From Streptomyces sp. Go-475 (lineage in GTDB: Bacteria > Actinomycetota > Actinomycetes > Streptomycetales > Streptomycetaceae): DNA of 64,000 bases. Positions 26,115-33,996 of this stretch are shown here, piece after piece (positions within the stretch are counted from its first letter, which is position 1; each line of letters opens with the position of its first letter). The translations under genes and the position numbers were made by a program. Below the pieces are notes generated by a model, which was given only the letters and a program-made list of their open reading frames with translations, was not told the DNA's origin and ran no database searches. The DNA lies in NCBI RefSeq assembly GCF_003330845.1, contig NZ_CP026121.1, forward strand, positions 1,648,501 to 1,712,500, written 5' to 3'.

Positions 26115-26774
26115 CTACTCAAGTGTCGCCTGGCGCCTGGTGAGGCGCCTGGCGTTTTCCAGGTGGGCGGCCAGCTGCTTCTGTATGCGCCCGGTCGCCT
26201 CGTCGAGCGCCTTGCGCGTACGGCGGCCGCTGCCGTCGCCGGCCTCGAAGGGCTCGCCGAAGACGACGTCGACGCGCGAGCGCAGCGGAGGCAGCGCCTT
26301 TATCAACCGTCCCGGCCGGTCGGAACTTCCCAGCACGGCGACCGGCACGATCGGGGCACCACTGCGCACCGCGAAGTAGGCGAGCCCGGCGCGCAGCGAG
26401 GCGAAGTCACCCTCGCCCCGGGTGCCCTCCGGGAAGATGCCGAGCACGCCGCCGTTGTCCAGGACGCCGAGCGCCCGGGTGATCGCTGTGCGGTCGGTGG
26501 TGTCGCGGTCCACCTTCAGCTGGCCGATGCCGGTCAGGAACGGGTCGAGCGGGCCGACGAACGCCTCCTTCTTGATCAGGAAGTGCGTCGGCCGGGGCGC
26601 CACGCCCATGACCATCGGGCCGTCGATGTTGTGGGAGTGGTTGACCGCGAGGATCACCGGCCCGCTCGTGGGCACCCGCCAGGCGCCCAGCACCCGCGGC
26701 TTCCACAGCCCGTACATCAGGCCGACGCCGATGCGCCGCCCGACCTCGGCGCCCTTTTCCGAAGGGAGACTCAC
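26115..26774 (-). CDS. plsC: 1-acyl-sn-glycerol-3-phosphate acyltransferase (PlsC family)
   Basis: Membrane-associated acyltransferase of 219 residues making phosphatidic acid from lysophosphatidate. The catalytic motif HX4D is present as NHSHNIDGP, the second block as GQLKVDRD, the acyl-acceptor block as FPEGTRGEG, and the fourth as APIVPVAVLGSSD. The GTG start at 26774 overlaps the cmk stop (GTGA), indicating translational coupling between cytidylate kinase and this enzyme, a common arrangement next to der in actinobacteria. Confidence 0.88.
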   Translation of the reverse strand: MSLPSEKGAEVGRRIGVGLMYGLWKPRVLGAWRVPTSGPVILAVNHSHNIDGPMVMGVAPRPTHFLIKKEAFVGPLDPFLTGIGQLKVDRDTTDRTAITRALGVLDNGGVLGIFPEGTRGEGDFASLRAGLAYFAVRSGAPIVPVAVLGSSDRPGRLIKALPPLRSRVDVVFGEPFEAGDGSGRRTRKALDEATGRIQKQLAAHLENARRLTRRQATLE

Positions 26775-27451
26775 TTCCCGGCCCGCTTCTCCTCGACGAG
26801 CGTGACGACGCACTCGATGACCTGGGCCAGCGTGAGCTCGGTGGTGTCCACCTCGACGGCGTCGTCCGCCTTGGCGAGCGGGGAGGTCTTGCGGCTGGAG
26901 TCGGCGGCGTCGCGCTTGATCAGGGCCTCGCGGGTGGAGTGCACGTCGGCGCCCTTCAGCTCACCGCTGCGCCGGGCGGCGCGCGCCTCCGCGGAGGCGG
27001 TGAGGAAGATCTTCAGGTCGGCGTCCGGCAGCACGGTCGTGCCGATGTCCCGGCCCTCGACCACGATGCCGTTCTCCGCGGAGGCCGCGATCGAGCGCTG
27101 CAGCTCGGTGATCCGGGCCCGCACCTCGGGCACCGCGCTGACCGCGCTGACCTTGGAGGTGACTTCCTGGGTGCGGATCGGGCCGGCCACGTCGACGCCG
27201 TCGACGGTGATGGTGGGGGCCTGCGGGTCGGTGCCGGAGACGATCTCGGGCTTGCCGGCCGCGGCGGCGATCGCGGCGGGGTCGTCGATGTCGATGCCGT
27301 TGTTCACCATCCACCAGGTGATCGCCCGGTACTGGGCGCCGGTGTCCAGGTAGCTCAGCCCGAGCTGTGCCGCCACGGCCTTCGAGGTGCTCGACTTGCC
27401 CGTGCCGGAGGGGCCGTCGATGGCGACAATCACTGGCGTGGCGCTTTCCAC
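26771..27451 (-). CDS. cmk: Cytidylate kinase
   Basis: Phosphorylates CMP and dCMP with ATP; 226 residues. The P-loop GPSGTGKSS follows the first strand (VIVAIDG). The CMP-binding and lid regions are recognisable: YLDTGAQYRAITWW, VVEGRDIGTTVLPDADLKIFLTAS and RDAADSSRKTSPLAKADDAVEVDTT in outline. The start is GTG at 27451 with GGAAGG 9 nt upstream. It is overlapped by plsC downstream and separated from tyrA by about 210 bp, which likely contains an additional promoter. Confidence 0.95.
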   Translation of the reverse strand: MESATPVIVAIDGPSGTGKSSTSKAVAAQLGLSYLDTGAQYRAITWWMVNNGIDIDDPAAIAAAAGKPEIVSGTDPQAPTITVDGVDVAGPIRTQEVTSKVSAVSAVPEVRARITELQRSIAASAENGIVVEGRDIGTTVLPDADLKIFLTASAEARAARRSGELKGADVHSTREALIKRDAADSSRKTSPLAKADDAVEVDTTELTLAQVIECVVTLVEEKRAGK

Positions 27452-27664
27452 AGTGGGGGACCTTCCTGGACCGGGCTGGCGGGGTGGGGGCGCGACTGCC
27501 CCGCACAAGGTTACTGGGTTCGTGTCACTCGTCCGGCCGCGCGTGGGTGACAGCGGCGCTCGGCCACTTCCAGCCCGTCCGGCGCTTGAGGACGAGGCCG
27601 TCCAGGCCGCAGCGGGGGCCTGGGGGCAGCAGCCCCCAGAACCGGCCCGACAGCACCTCACGGG

Positions 27665-28750
27665 CTACTGCCGGATCGCCCAGCCGCGCTCCCGCAGCGC
27701 GGCGGACAGCACGGGCGCGGCCTTCGGCTCCACCATGAGCTGCACCAGACCGGCCTGCTGCCCCGTCGCGTGCTCGATCCGCACGTCCTCGATGTTGACG
27801 CCCGCCATGCCCGCGTCCGCGAAGATCCGGGCCAGCTGACCGGGCTGGTCGTCGATGAGCACGGCCACGACCTCGTAGGCGCGCGGAGCGGACCCGTGCT
27901 TGCCGGGGACGCGGACCTGCCCGGCGTTGCCGCGCCGCAGGACGTCCTCGATCCCGCCGGTGCCCTCGCGGCGCTTGTGGTCGTCGGAGGACTGCAGCGC
28001 GCGCAGGGACCGCACGGTCTCCTCCAGGTCGGCGGCGACCTCCGTGAGCAGGTCGGCGACCGGCCCGGGGTTCGCGGAGAGGATGTCGATCCACATCCGG
28101 GGGTCGGAGGCGGCGATCCGCGTCACGTCCCGGATGCCCTGCCCGCACAGCCGTACGGCGGCCTCCTCGGCGTGCTCCAGGCGCGCGGCGACCAGGCTGG
28201 AGACCAGGTGGGGCATGTGGGAGACGAGGGCGACGGCCCGGTCGTGGGCGTCGGCGTCCATCACGACCGGCACGGCACGGCAGTGCGAGACCAGCTCCAG
28301 GGCGAGGTTCAGCACCTCGGTGTCGGTGTCCCGGGTCGGGGTGAGCACCCAGGGGCGGCCCTCGAAGAGGTCGCCGGTCGCGGCGAGCGGGCCGGACTTC
28401 TCCCGGCCCGACATGGGGTGCGTGCCGATGTAGGCCGCGAGGTCGAGGCCGCGTGCCTCCAGCTCGCGGCGCGGTCCGCCCTTGACGCTGGCGACGTCGA
28501 GGTAGCCGCGCGCCAGGCCGCGGCTCATGGCGTCGGCGAGCACGTCGGCCACGTGCGCGGGCGGGGCGGCGACGATCGCCAGGTCGACGGGCCCGTCGGG
28601 CGTCTCGTCCGTGCCGGCGCCGAGCGCGGCCGCCGTACGGGCCTGCTCGGGGTCGGGGTCGGCGAGGTGCACCGTGACGCCCCGCTGGGACAGGGCGAGG
28701 GCGGCGGACGTGCCGATCAGGCCGGTGCCGATGACGAGTGCGGTCCTCAC
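27665..28750 (-). CDS. tyrA: Prephenate dehydrogenase with C-terminal ACT domain
   Basis: NAD(P)-dependent tyrosine-biosynthesis enzyme of 361 residues. The Rossmann motif IGTGLIGTS is at the N-terminus; the catalytic-region block THPMSGREKSGP and SHMPHLVSSLVA follow in the helical dimerisation domain. The last 80 residues (YEVVAVLIDDQPGQLARIFA, AGVNIEDVRIEHATGQQAG) form an ACT domain, which usually gives feedback inhibition by tyrosine. The GTG start overlaps the aroH stop (GTGA), so chorismate mutase and prephenate dehydrogenase are coupled, providing two successive steps from chorismate to 4-hydroxyphenylpyruvate. Confidence 0.94.
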   Translation of the reverse strand: MRTALVIGTGLIGTSAALALSQRGVTVHLADPDPEQARTAAALGAGTDETPDGPVDLAIVAAPPAHVADVLADAMSRGLARGYLDVASVKGGPRRELEARGLDLAAYIGTHPMSGREKSGPLAATGDLFEGRPWVLTPTRDTDTEVLNLALELVSHCRAVPVVMDADAHDRAVALVSHMPHLVSSLVAARLEHAEEAAVRLCGQGIRDVTRIAASDPRMWIDILSANPGPVADLLTEVAADLEETVRSLRALQSSDDHKRREGTGGIEDVLRRGNAGQVRVPGKHGSAPRAYEVVAVLIDDQPGQLARIFADAGMAGVNIEDVRIEHATGQQAGLVQLMVEPKAAPVLSAALRERGWAIRQ

Positions 28751-29109
28751 TGGGCGATGTCCTTGCGCAGGGCGCCCGCGGCGCCGAGGTAGACGTGGGC
28801 GATGTCGGCGCGGGGCCGGTCGGACTCGATGTGCGCGAGGACCCGGACGACGCGGGGCATGGCGCCCTCGATGTCGAGTTCCTGGGCGCAGATCAGCGGG
28901 ACGTCGACGATGCCGAGCTTGCGCGCGGCCGCGGCCGGGAAGTCGCTGTGCAGGTCGGGCGTGGCCGTGAACCAGATGCTGATCAGGTCGTCGGCGGTGA
29001 GGCCGTTGCGCTCCAGGATGGCCGTGAGCAGGGCCCCGACCTGCTCGTCCATGTGCCCGGCCTCGTCCCGTTCGAGTTGGACGGCTCCCCGGACCGCTCG
29101 TACCGCCAC
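28747..29109 (-). CDS. aroH: Monofunctional chorismate mutase, AroH class
   Basis: Converts chorismate to prephenate; 120 residues, the normal size of the trimeric AroH fold. Characteristic segments are VRAVRGAVQLERDEAGHMDE (including active-site Arg and Glu), AILERNGLTADDLISIWFTA TPDL in outline and RVLAHIESDRPRADIAHVYL. The GTG at 29109 has AAGGAG about 8 nt upstream and gives the family's usual first residues; longer starts at 29151 are unlikely. First gene of the aromatic pair. Confidence 0.93.
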   Translation of the reverse strand: MAVRAVRGAVQLERDEAGHMDEQVGALLTAILERNGLTADDLISIWFTATPDLHSDFPAAAARKLGIVDVPLICAQELDIEGAMPRVVRVLAHIESDRPRADIAHVYLGAAGALRKDIAQ

Positions 29110-29287
29110 GGCGCTGCTCCTTGCTGACGTGCCTGTCGCTCTGCGTGTCAAGCCTAGTCAGCCCGCGCGGCACCGGTGCGCGGCGCCCGCCGGGTGAGAC
29201 GCCGAGGTTGCTTCTCCTTGAGCGGGTTCGGTGCCAGGATGCAGCTATTTCCGATTTATCCGTCTTCGGCATCCTCGGAGTGACGAC

Positions 29288-29740
29288 ATGACCCCCAGCA
29301 CGACACGCCGCACGGTCCTCCTCGCGACAGGCGCCACGGGCGCGGCGGCGCTCGTCGCGGCCTGCGGCGGAGGCGGGGACGACAACGGTTCCGCGTCGAC
29401 GGCCACCCCCACCGACCAGGGGGCCACCGGCACGGAGACGGGCGCCCCGGGCGGCAAGGAGCTGGCCTCCACCGACGAGATCCCGGTCGGCGGCGGCAAG
29501 ATCTTCAAGGACGACGAGGTCGTGGTGACCCAGCCGGAGCGGGGGCAGTTCAAGGCGTTCTCGGCGATCTGCACCCACCAGCGCTGCACGGTGGGCTCGG
29601 TCTCCGACGGCACGATCAACTGCCCCTGCCACGGCAGCAGGTTCCACATCGCCGACGGCTCGGTGGCCAACGGCCCGGCGACCCGGCCGCTGCCCGCCGA
29701 GCGGATCACCGTGGAGGGAAATTCGGTGCGGCTGGCCTGA
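29288..29740 (+). CDS. Rieske [2Fe-2S] domain lipoprotein
   Basis: Exported electron-transfer protein of 150 residues. The N-terminus has a twin-Arg motif (STTRRTVLLATG) and a lipobox LVAAC (Cys26), so it is probably a Tat-exported lipoprotein. A Thr/Gly-rich linker leads to a minimal Rieske domain: Cys95-x-His97 and Cys112-x-x-His115 bind the cluster, and Cys100/Cys114 form the usual disulfide (CTHQRC, CPCHGSRFH). It is not the quinol-cytochrome c reductase QcrA, which is larger with transmembrane helices. Its redox partner is unknown; no oxygenase or oxidase gene is adjacent. Confidence 0.86.
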   Translation: MTPSTTRRTVLLATGATGAAALVAACGGGGDDNGSASTATPTDQGATGTETGAPGGKELASTDEIPVGGGKIFKDDEVVVTQPERGQFKAFSAICTHQRCTVGSVSDGTINCPCHGSRFHIADGSVANGPATRPLPAERITVEGNSVRLA

Positions 29741-29763
29741 GGGTTCCGCGTACGCTCCCGGAC

Positions 29764-30441
29764 ATGCAGCCCGAAACCCTGGTACGCGACCACACGATCT
29801 ACGCCTGTGTGATGGGGTCGCGCGCCTTCGGGCTGGCTACGGACGGCAGCGACACCGACCGCCGGGGCGTGTTCCTGGCCCCCACGCCCCTGTTCTGGCG
29901 CTTCGACAAGCCGCCGACGCACGTCGAGGGGCCCGGCGAGGAGCAGTTCAGCTGGGAGCTGGAGCGGTTCTGCGAGCTGGCCCTGCGCGCCAACCCGAAC
30001 ATCCTTGAGTGCCTGCACTCCCCGCTCGTGGAGTACGCCGACGACACCGGCCGCGAGCTTCTCGCCCTGCGGGGGGCGTTCCTGTCCCGGCGGGTCCACG
30101 AGACGTTCACGCGGTACGCGCACAGCCAGCGCCGCAAGCTGGAGGCCGACGTCCGCGCCCACGGCACGCCCCGCTGGAAGCACGCGATGCACCTGCTGCG
30201 CCTGCTCATCAGCGCCCGGGACCTGCTGCGCACGGGTGGCCTCACCGTCGACGTCGGCGAGCACCGCGAGCCGCTGCTCGCGGTGAAGCGCGGCGAGGTC
30301 ACCTGGTCCGAGGTCGCGTCCTGGATGACCCGCCTGGAGCGGGAGGCCCACGAGGCCGCCGGCCGCAGCCCGCTCCCGGCGGAACCGGACCGGCGGCGCG
30401 TGGAGGACTTCCTCGTCCGGGTACGCCGAGCAGCCCTGTGA
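29764..30441 (+). CDS. Predicted nucleotidyltransferase (YcgL/COG3541-like)
   Basis: A 225-residue protein with a polymerase-beta-type nucleotidyltransferase core at its N-terminus: GSRAFGLATDGSDTDRRGVF contains the GS and DxD metal-binding pattern. The remainder is helical (EEQFSWELERFCELALRANP, KHAMHLLRLLISARDLLRTG). COG3541 proteins are uncharacterised; related folds adenylylate RNAs, antibiotics or proteins. It starts 23 bp after the Rieske gene and is convergent with the ADP-ribosylglycohydrolase gene, whose end lies 9 bp away. No antitoxin-like partner is adjacent, so a MenT/HEPN-type toxin pair is not supported. Confidence 0.72.
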   Translation: MQPETLVRDHTIYACVMGSRAFGLATDGSDTDRRGVFLAPTPLFWRFDKPPTHVEGPGEEQFSWELERFCELALRANPNILECLHSPLVEYADDTGRELLALRGAFLSRRVHETFTRYAHSQRRKLEADVRAHGTPRWKHAMHLLRLLISARDLLRTGGLTVDVGEHREPLLAVKRGEVTWSEVASWMTRLEREAHEAAGRSPLPAEPDRRRVEDFLVRVRRAAL

Positions 30442-30450
30442 CGGCAGCCG

Positions 30451-31470
30451 TCACGCGTCCCAGAGCGCCCCGAGGGTCAGCAGGTCGCTCCGGTACTCGA
30501 TGCGGTCGGCCCAGTCGCTCGGCCAGGCCTCAGCGCCCAGGTGGGCGCCCGCGAAGGCCCCGGCCAGGCAGGCGATCGAGTCCGAGTCGCCGGCGGTGCA
30601 GGCGGCGCGGCGCAGGGCCGTCACCGGCTCCTCGGGGAAGAGCAGGAAGCACAGCAGCCCGGTCGCCAGGGCCTCCTCGGCGATCCAGCCCTCGCCGGTG
30701 GCCAGGCACGGGTCGGTCTCGGGCGAGACGGTGCGCACGGCGTGCTGGAGGCGGTCGAGGATCTCCAGGCACTCGTCCCAGCCGCGCGCGATGAACTGCT
30801 CGGGGCTCGCATCCTGGGCGCGACGCCACAGGTCGCCGAGCCAGCGCTCGTGGTAGTGGCTGCGGTTCTCCAGGGCGTACGACCGGAGCAGCCCGACCAG
30901 CGCGGCCGGCTCGGTGCCCTGCGCGAGCAGGCGTACGGCGTGCGCGGTGAGGTCGGCGGCCGCGAGGCCCGTCGGATGCCCGTGGGTCAGCGCCGCCTGC
31001 AACTGGGCGGCGCCCGCCCGCTGTTCGTCGCTCAGGCCGGGCACCAGGCCCAGGGGCGCGACGCGCATGTTGGCACCGCAGCCCTTGGAACCGATCTGGC
31101 TGGCGTCCTGCCAGGGCCGGGCCTCGTCCTTCAGCAGCGAGCAGGCCCTGAGGCAGGTCCCGCCGGGGGCGCGGTTGTTCTGCGGCGACTGGTACCAGTC
31201 CACGAACTCCTCACGTAGGGTCCGGGCCAGCACCATCGGGGTGAGCAGCCCCCGGTCCATCGCCGAGCGCACCGCCCGTCCCACCGCCAGGGTCATCTGC
31301 GTGTCGTCCGAGACGTAGGCGTGCTTCGGCAACGGCAGCTCCCGCCACGGCCCGTGCTTGGCGATGATCGTCGGCACGTCGTTGAACTCGGTCGGATATC
31401 CCAGCGCGTCCCCGAGGGCGAGCCCCGTGAGTGCTCCGGTGGCGGCTTGCTTGTGAACGAGCGTGGTCAT
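30451..31470 (-). CDS. ADP-ribosylglycohydrolase family protein
   Basis: A 339-residue all-helical enzyme of the DraG/ARH family, removing ADP-ribose from proteins or nucleic acid or hydrolysing related metabolites. Binuclear metal motifs are seen as GLALGDALG and SDDTQMT near the N-terminus and AGDSDSIACLAGAFAG near the C-terminus, where the usual GGDTDT is AGDSDS. The ATG overlaps the stop of the upstream nrtR-like gene (ATGA), so the two are translationally coupled and likely share the palindromic operator at 32195-32229. The pairing points to ADP-ribose/NAD turnover. Confidence 0.86.
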   Translation of the reverse strand: MTTLVHKQAATGALTGLALGDALGYPTEFNDVPTIIAKHGPWRELPLPKHAYVSDDTQMTLAVGRAVRSAMDRGLLTPMVLARTLREEFVDWYQSPQNNRAPGGTCLRACSLLKDEARPWQDASQIGSKGCGANMRVAPLGLVPGLSDEQRAGAAQLQAALTHGHPTGLAAADLTAHAVRLLAQGTEPAALVGLLRSYALENRSHYHERWLGDLWRRAQDASPEQFIARGWDECLEILDRLQHAVRTVSPETDPCLATGEGWIAEEALATGLLCFLLFPEEPVTALRRAACTAGDSDSIACLAGAFAGAHLGAEAWPSDWADRIEYRSDLLTLGALWDA

Positions 31471-32186
31471 GCGGGGTGTCCTTCCCGGGACGGCCGGAGG
31501 AGAGGCGGATGGAGGGTGGTGGCGGCACCGGCGCGGTACACCGCGGCGGGTTTGCCCCGGCCGCCGGTCAGCCGCGCGGCGCCGGGGACGGGTTCGACGA
31601 AGCCCGGCGTGGCGAGGACCTTGCGCCGGAAGTTGGGCCGGTCGAGCGCGGTGCCCCACACGGTCTCGTAGACCCGCTGGAGCTCGCCGAGGGTGAACTC
31701 GGGCGGGCAGAAGGCCGTGGCGAGGCAGGTGTACTCGAGCTTGGCGCCGACGCGGTCGTGGGCGTCGGCCAGGATGCGGTCGTGGTCGAAGGCGAGCGGC
31801 CCGGCCGTGCCGTAGGGCACCCAGTCGACCCGGGCGGCGTCGCTGCCGCCCTGCGCCTCGGGCGCGTCGGGCAGCAGCGCGGCGAAGGCGACCGACACGA
31901 CCCGCATCCGGGGGTCGCGGCCGGGCTCGCTGTAGGTCCGCAGCTGCTCCAGGTGCAGCCCCGAGACGTCCGACAGGCCGGTCTCCTCGGCGAGTTCACG
32001 CCGCGCGGCCGTCTCCGCGGACTCGTCCGGCTGAACGAAGCCGCCGGGCAGGGCCCGGTGTCCGGCGTACGGCTCCTGCCCGCGCTCGACGAGCAGCACG
32101 TGCAGGGCGCCGTCCCGGACGGTGAAGACGGCGAGGTCGACCGTGACGGCGAAGGGTTCATGGGCGTACTTGTCGTAGCCGTCCAT
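31467..32186 (-). CDS. nrtR: NrtR-type Nudix-related transcriptional regulator
   Basis: A 239-residue protein with an N-terminal Nudix domain and a C-terminal winged helix (FTLGELQRVYETVWGTALDR, NFRRKVLATPGFVEP). The Nudix box is readable as GGFVQPDESAETAARRELAE plus ETG. NrtR proteins bind ADP-ribose and repress NAD-metabolism genes. Here the coupled target is an ADP-ribosylglycohydrolase. ATG at 32186 is preferred: GGGGG lies about 9 nt upstream; an in-frame GTG at 32195 is possible. The near-perfect 35-bp inverted repeat immediately upstream overlaps the ribosome-binding site and is the probable autoregulatory operator. Confidence 0.82.
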   Translation of the reverse strand: MDGYDKYAHEPFAVTVDLAVFTVRDGALHVLLVERGQEPYAGHRALPGGFVQPDESAETAARRELAEETGLSDVSGLHLEQLRTYSEPGRDPRMRVVSVAFAALLPDAPEAQGGSDAARVDWVPYGTAGPLAFDHDRILADAHDRVGAKLEYTCLATAFCPPEFTLGELQRVYETVWGTALDRPNFRRKVLATPGFVEPVPGAARLTGGRGKPAAVYRAGAATTLHPPLLRPSREGHPA

Positions 32187-32194
32187 GACCTGCA

Positions 32195-32229
32195 CCCCCT
32201 TTAATAGTCGCCACGACTATAAAAGGGGG
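32195..32229. promoter_or_regulatory. 35-bp near-perfect inverted repeat, probable NrtR operator
   Basis: Arms CCCCCTTTAATAGTCG and CGACTATAAAAGGGGG flank a CCA spacer; 15 of 16 positions pair. The inner core ATAGTCG-N3-CGACTAT is a perfect 7-bp palindrome, AT-rich in an otherwise 70 percent GC region. It lies immediately upstream of the nrtR-like start and includes its Shine-Dalgarno sequence. Binding by NrtR is inferred from position and family habit. Confidence 0.72.
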
Positions 32230-32248
32230 TGCCTGTCACTCACAAGTT

Positions 32249-33310
32249 CTAGAGGTCGACTTCCTGCATCAGCATCCCGACCTCCGTGTTGGACAGCCGG
32301 CGCAGCCAGCCCGACTTCTGGTCGCCGAGGGTGATCGGGCCGAAGGCGACCCGGACCAGCTTGTCGACCGGGAAGCCGGCCGCGGCCAGCATCCGGCGCA
32401 CGATGTGCTTGCGGCCCTCGTGGAGGGTGACCTCGACGAGGTAGTTCTTGCCGGTCTGCTCGACGACCCGGAAGTGGTCCGCGCGCGCGTAGCCGTCCTC
32501 CAGCTGGATGCCGTCCTTGAGCTGCTTGCCCAGGTCGCGCGGGATGGGGCCGACGATGTGCGCGAGGTAGGTCTTCTTCACGCCGTACTTCGGGTGGGTC
32601 AGCCGGTGGGCCAGCTCGCCGTGGTTGGTGAGCAGGATGACGCCCTCGGTCTCGGTGTCGAGCCGGCCGACGTGGAAGAGGCGGGTCTCGCGGTTGGTGA
32701 CGTAGTCCCCGAGGCACTGCCGGCCCTCCGGGTCCTCCATCGTCGAGACGACACCGGCGGGCTTGTTCAGCGCGAAGAACTGGTAGCGCTGCGTGGCGAC
32801 GGTCAGCCCGTCGACCTTGATCTCGTCCTTCTCCGGGTCGACCCGCTTGCCCTGCTCCAGGACGATCTCGCCGTTGACCTCGACCCTGGCCTCCTCGATC
32901 AGCTCCTCGCAGGCGCGCCGGGAGCCGAAGCCGGCCCGGGCGAGGACCTTCTGCAGCCGCTCGCCCTCCTGCTCGGCGCCGGGGAAGGTCTTCGGGAGCT
33001 TGACCTCCTTCTTCCCGGCGTACCGGTCGCGGTTGCGCTCCTCGATCTGCGCCTCGTACTCACGGGGGCGCGCCGGGGCCGTACGCCCCTGTCGCTGGGG
33101 CTGCTTGGGCCCGCCCTTGGCGCCGCCCCGGGCGGCTCCTCCGCGCCCGGCCTTGGGGCCGTCCTTGGTCGCCCCGGGGCCCACGTCGTAGCGGCGCTCC
33201 TCGGGGCGGGGCTTGCGGGGGCGGCCCTGCCCCTGCTTCTGGTCCCTGTTGTTGCCGGCGCCGCGGTGGTTACCGCGCCCGCCGCTCTTGCCGCTGCCGC
33301 TGCTTCGCAT
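32249..33310 (-). CDS. rluB: Pseudouridine synthase, RluB/RsuA family
   Basis: rRNA pseudouridine synthase of 353 residues. The first ~100 residues are a disordered Gly/Lys/Arg-rich extension (GKSGGRGNHRGAGNNRDQKQ). An S4 RNA-binding domain follows (RLQKVLARAGFGSRRACEEL), then the catalytic domain with the essential Asp in FHVGRLDTETEGVILLTNHG and the C-terminal HEGRKHIVRRMLAAAGFPV. The ATG at 33310 overlaps the scpB stop (TGATG). Its position after scpA-scpB is the standard one in Gram-positive bacteria. Confidence 0.93.
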   Translation of the reverse strand: MRSSGSGKSGGRGNHRGAGNNRDQKQGQGRPRKPRPEERRYDVGPGATKDGPKAGRGGAARGGAKGGPKQPQRQGRTAPARPREYEAQIEERNRDRYAGKKEVKLPKTFPGAEQEGERLQKVLARAGFGSRRACEELIEEARVEVNGEIVLEQGKRVDPEKDEIKVDGLTVATQRYQFFALNKPAGVVSTMEDPEGRQCLGDYVTNRETRLFHVGRLDTETEGVILLTNHGELAHRLTHPKYGVKKTYLAHIVGPIPRDLGKQLKDGIQLEDGYARADHFRVVEQTGKNYLVEVTLHEGRKHIVRRMLAAAGFPVDKLVRVAFGPITLGDQKSGWLRRLSNTEVGMLMQEVDL

Positions 33311-33996
33311 CAAAGTTCCGTCTGGTCGTCTTCGTCGTCGGTCCCCGGGCTCACCGGGCGGCCCGGCGCGTCGTCGTCGGGCGCGTCCGGGTCGAACGAC
33401 GGTACGCCCTCCTGGGTCTCGGCCTCGATCGCCTCCGCCTCCGGGAGGAAGGGCGCGAGCTCCGGGAGCTCGTCCAGACCGCGCAGGCCCATCCGCTCCA
33501 GGAAGTAGTTCGTCGTCCTGTACAGGATCGCACCTGTTTCGGGTTCCGTGCCCGCCTCCTCTATCAGACCGCGCTGCAGGAGGGTCCGCATGACGCCGTC
33601 GCAGTTCACTCCGCGCACGGCCGAGACGCGGCTGCGGCTGACCGGCTGGCGGTAGGCGACGACGGCCAGGGTCTCCAGGGCGGCCTGGGTGAGGCGGGCC
33701 TGCTGGCCGTCCAGCACGAAGCGCTCGACGGCGGGCGCGTACGCGGCGCGGGTGTAGAACCGCCAGCCGTTCGCGACGAACCGCAGTTCGAAACCGCGGC
33801 CCTGGACGGTGTACTCGTCGGCCAGTTCGCGCAGGGCGTCCGCGATCTGCCGCTTCGGCCGCTCCAGTATCTTCGCGAGGTGCTCCTCGGTCGCGGGCTC
33901 GTCGACGACCATGAGGACTGCTTCGAGAGCGGGCTTGAGGTCGAGACCGGCGACGTCGCGCAGCCCGGCCGGGACCTCGGTGGTTTCCTGGCTCAC
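33310..33996 (-). CDS. scpB: Segregation and condensation protein ScpB
   Basis: Kleisin-interacting winged-helix subunit of the SMC-ScpAB condensin, 228 residues. Recognisable blocks are LKPALEAVLMVVDEPATEEH, LRFVANGWRFYTRAAYAPAV and LTQAALETLAVVAYRQPVSR with RGVNCDGVMRTLLQRGLIEE. An acidic tail follows. The GTG start overlaps the scpA stop (GTGA) and the stop overlaps rluB, so the three genes form one translationally coupled unit. Confidence 0.94.
   Translation of the reverse strand: MSQETTEVPAGLRDVAGLDLKPALEAVLMVVDEPATEEHLAKILERPKRQIADALRELADEYTVQGRGFELRFVANGWRFYTRAAYAPAVERFVLDGQQARLTQAALETLAVVAYRQPVSRSRVSAVRGVNCDGVMRTLLQRGLIEEAGTEPETGAILYRTTNYFLERMGLRGLDELPELAPFLPEAEAIEAETQEGVPSFDPDAPDDDAPGRPVSPGTDDEDDQTEL

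Noticed and set aside
24618..27353. 911-codon open frame on the plus strand opposite der, plsC and cmk
   Set aside because: It spans three well-supported minus-strand genes and has shadow composition only.
29764..31470. Toxin-antitoxin reading of the nucleotidyltransferase and ADP-ribosylglycohydrolase pair
   Set aside because: They are convergent, not an operon, and neither has a small HEPN, DUF or DarT-like partner; the hydrolase belongs with nrtR.
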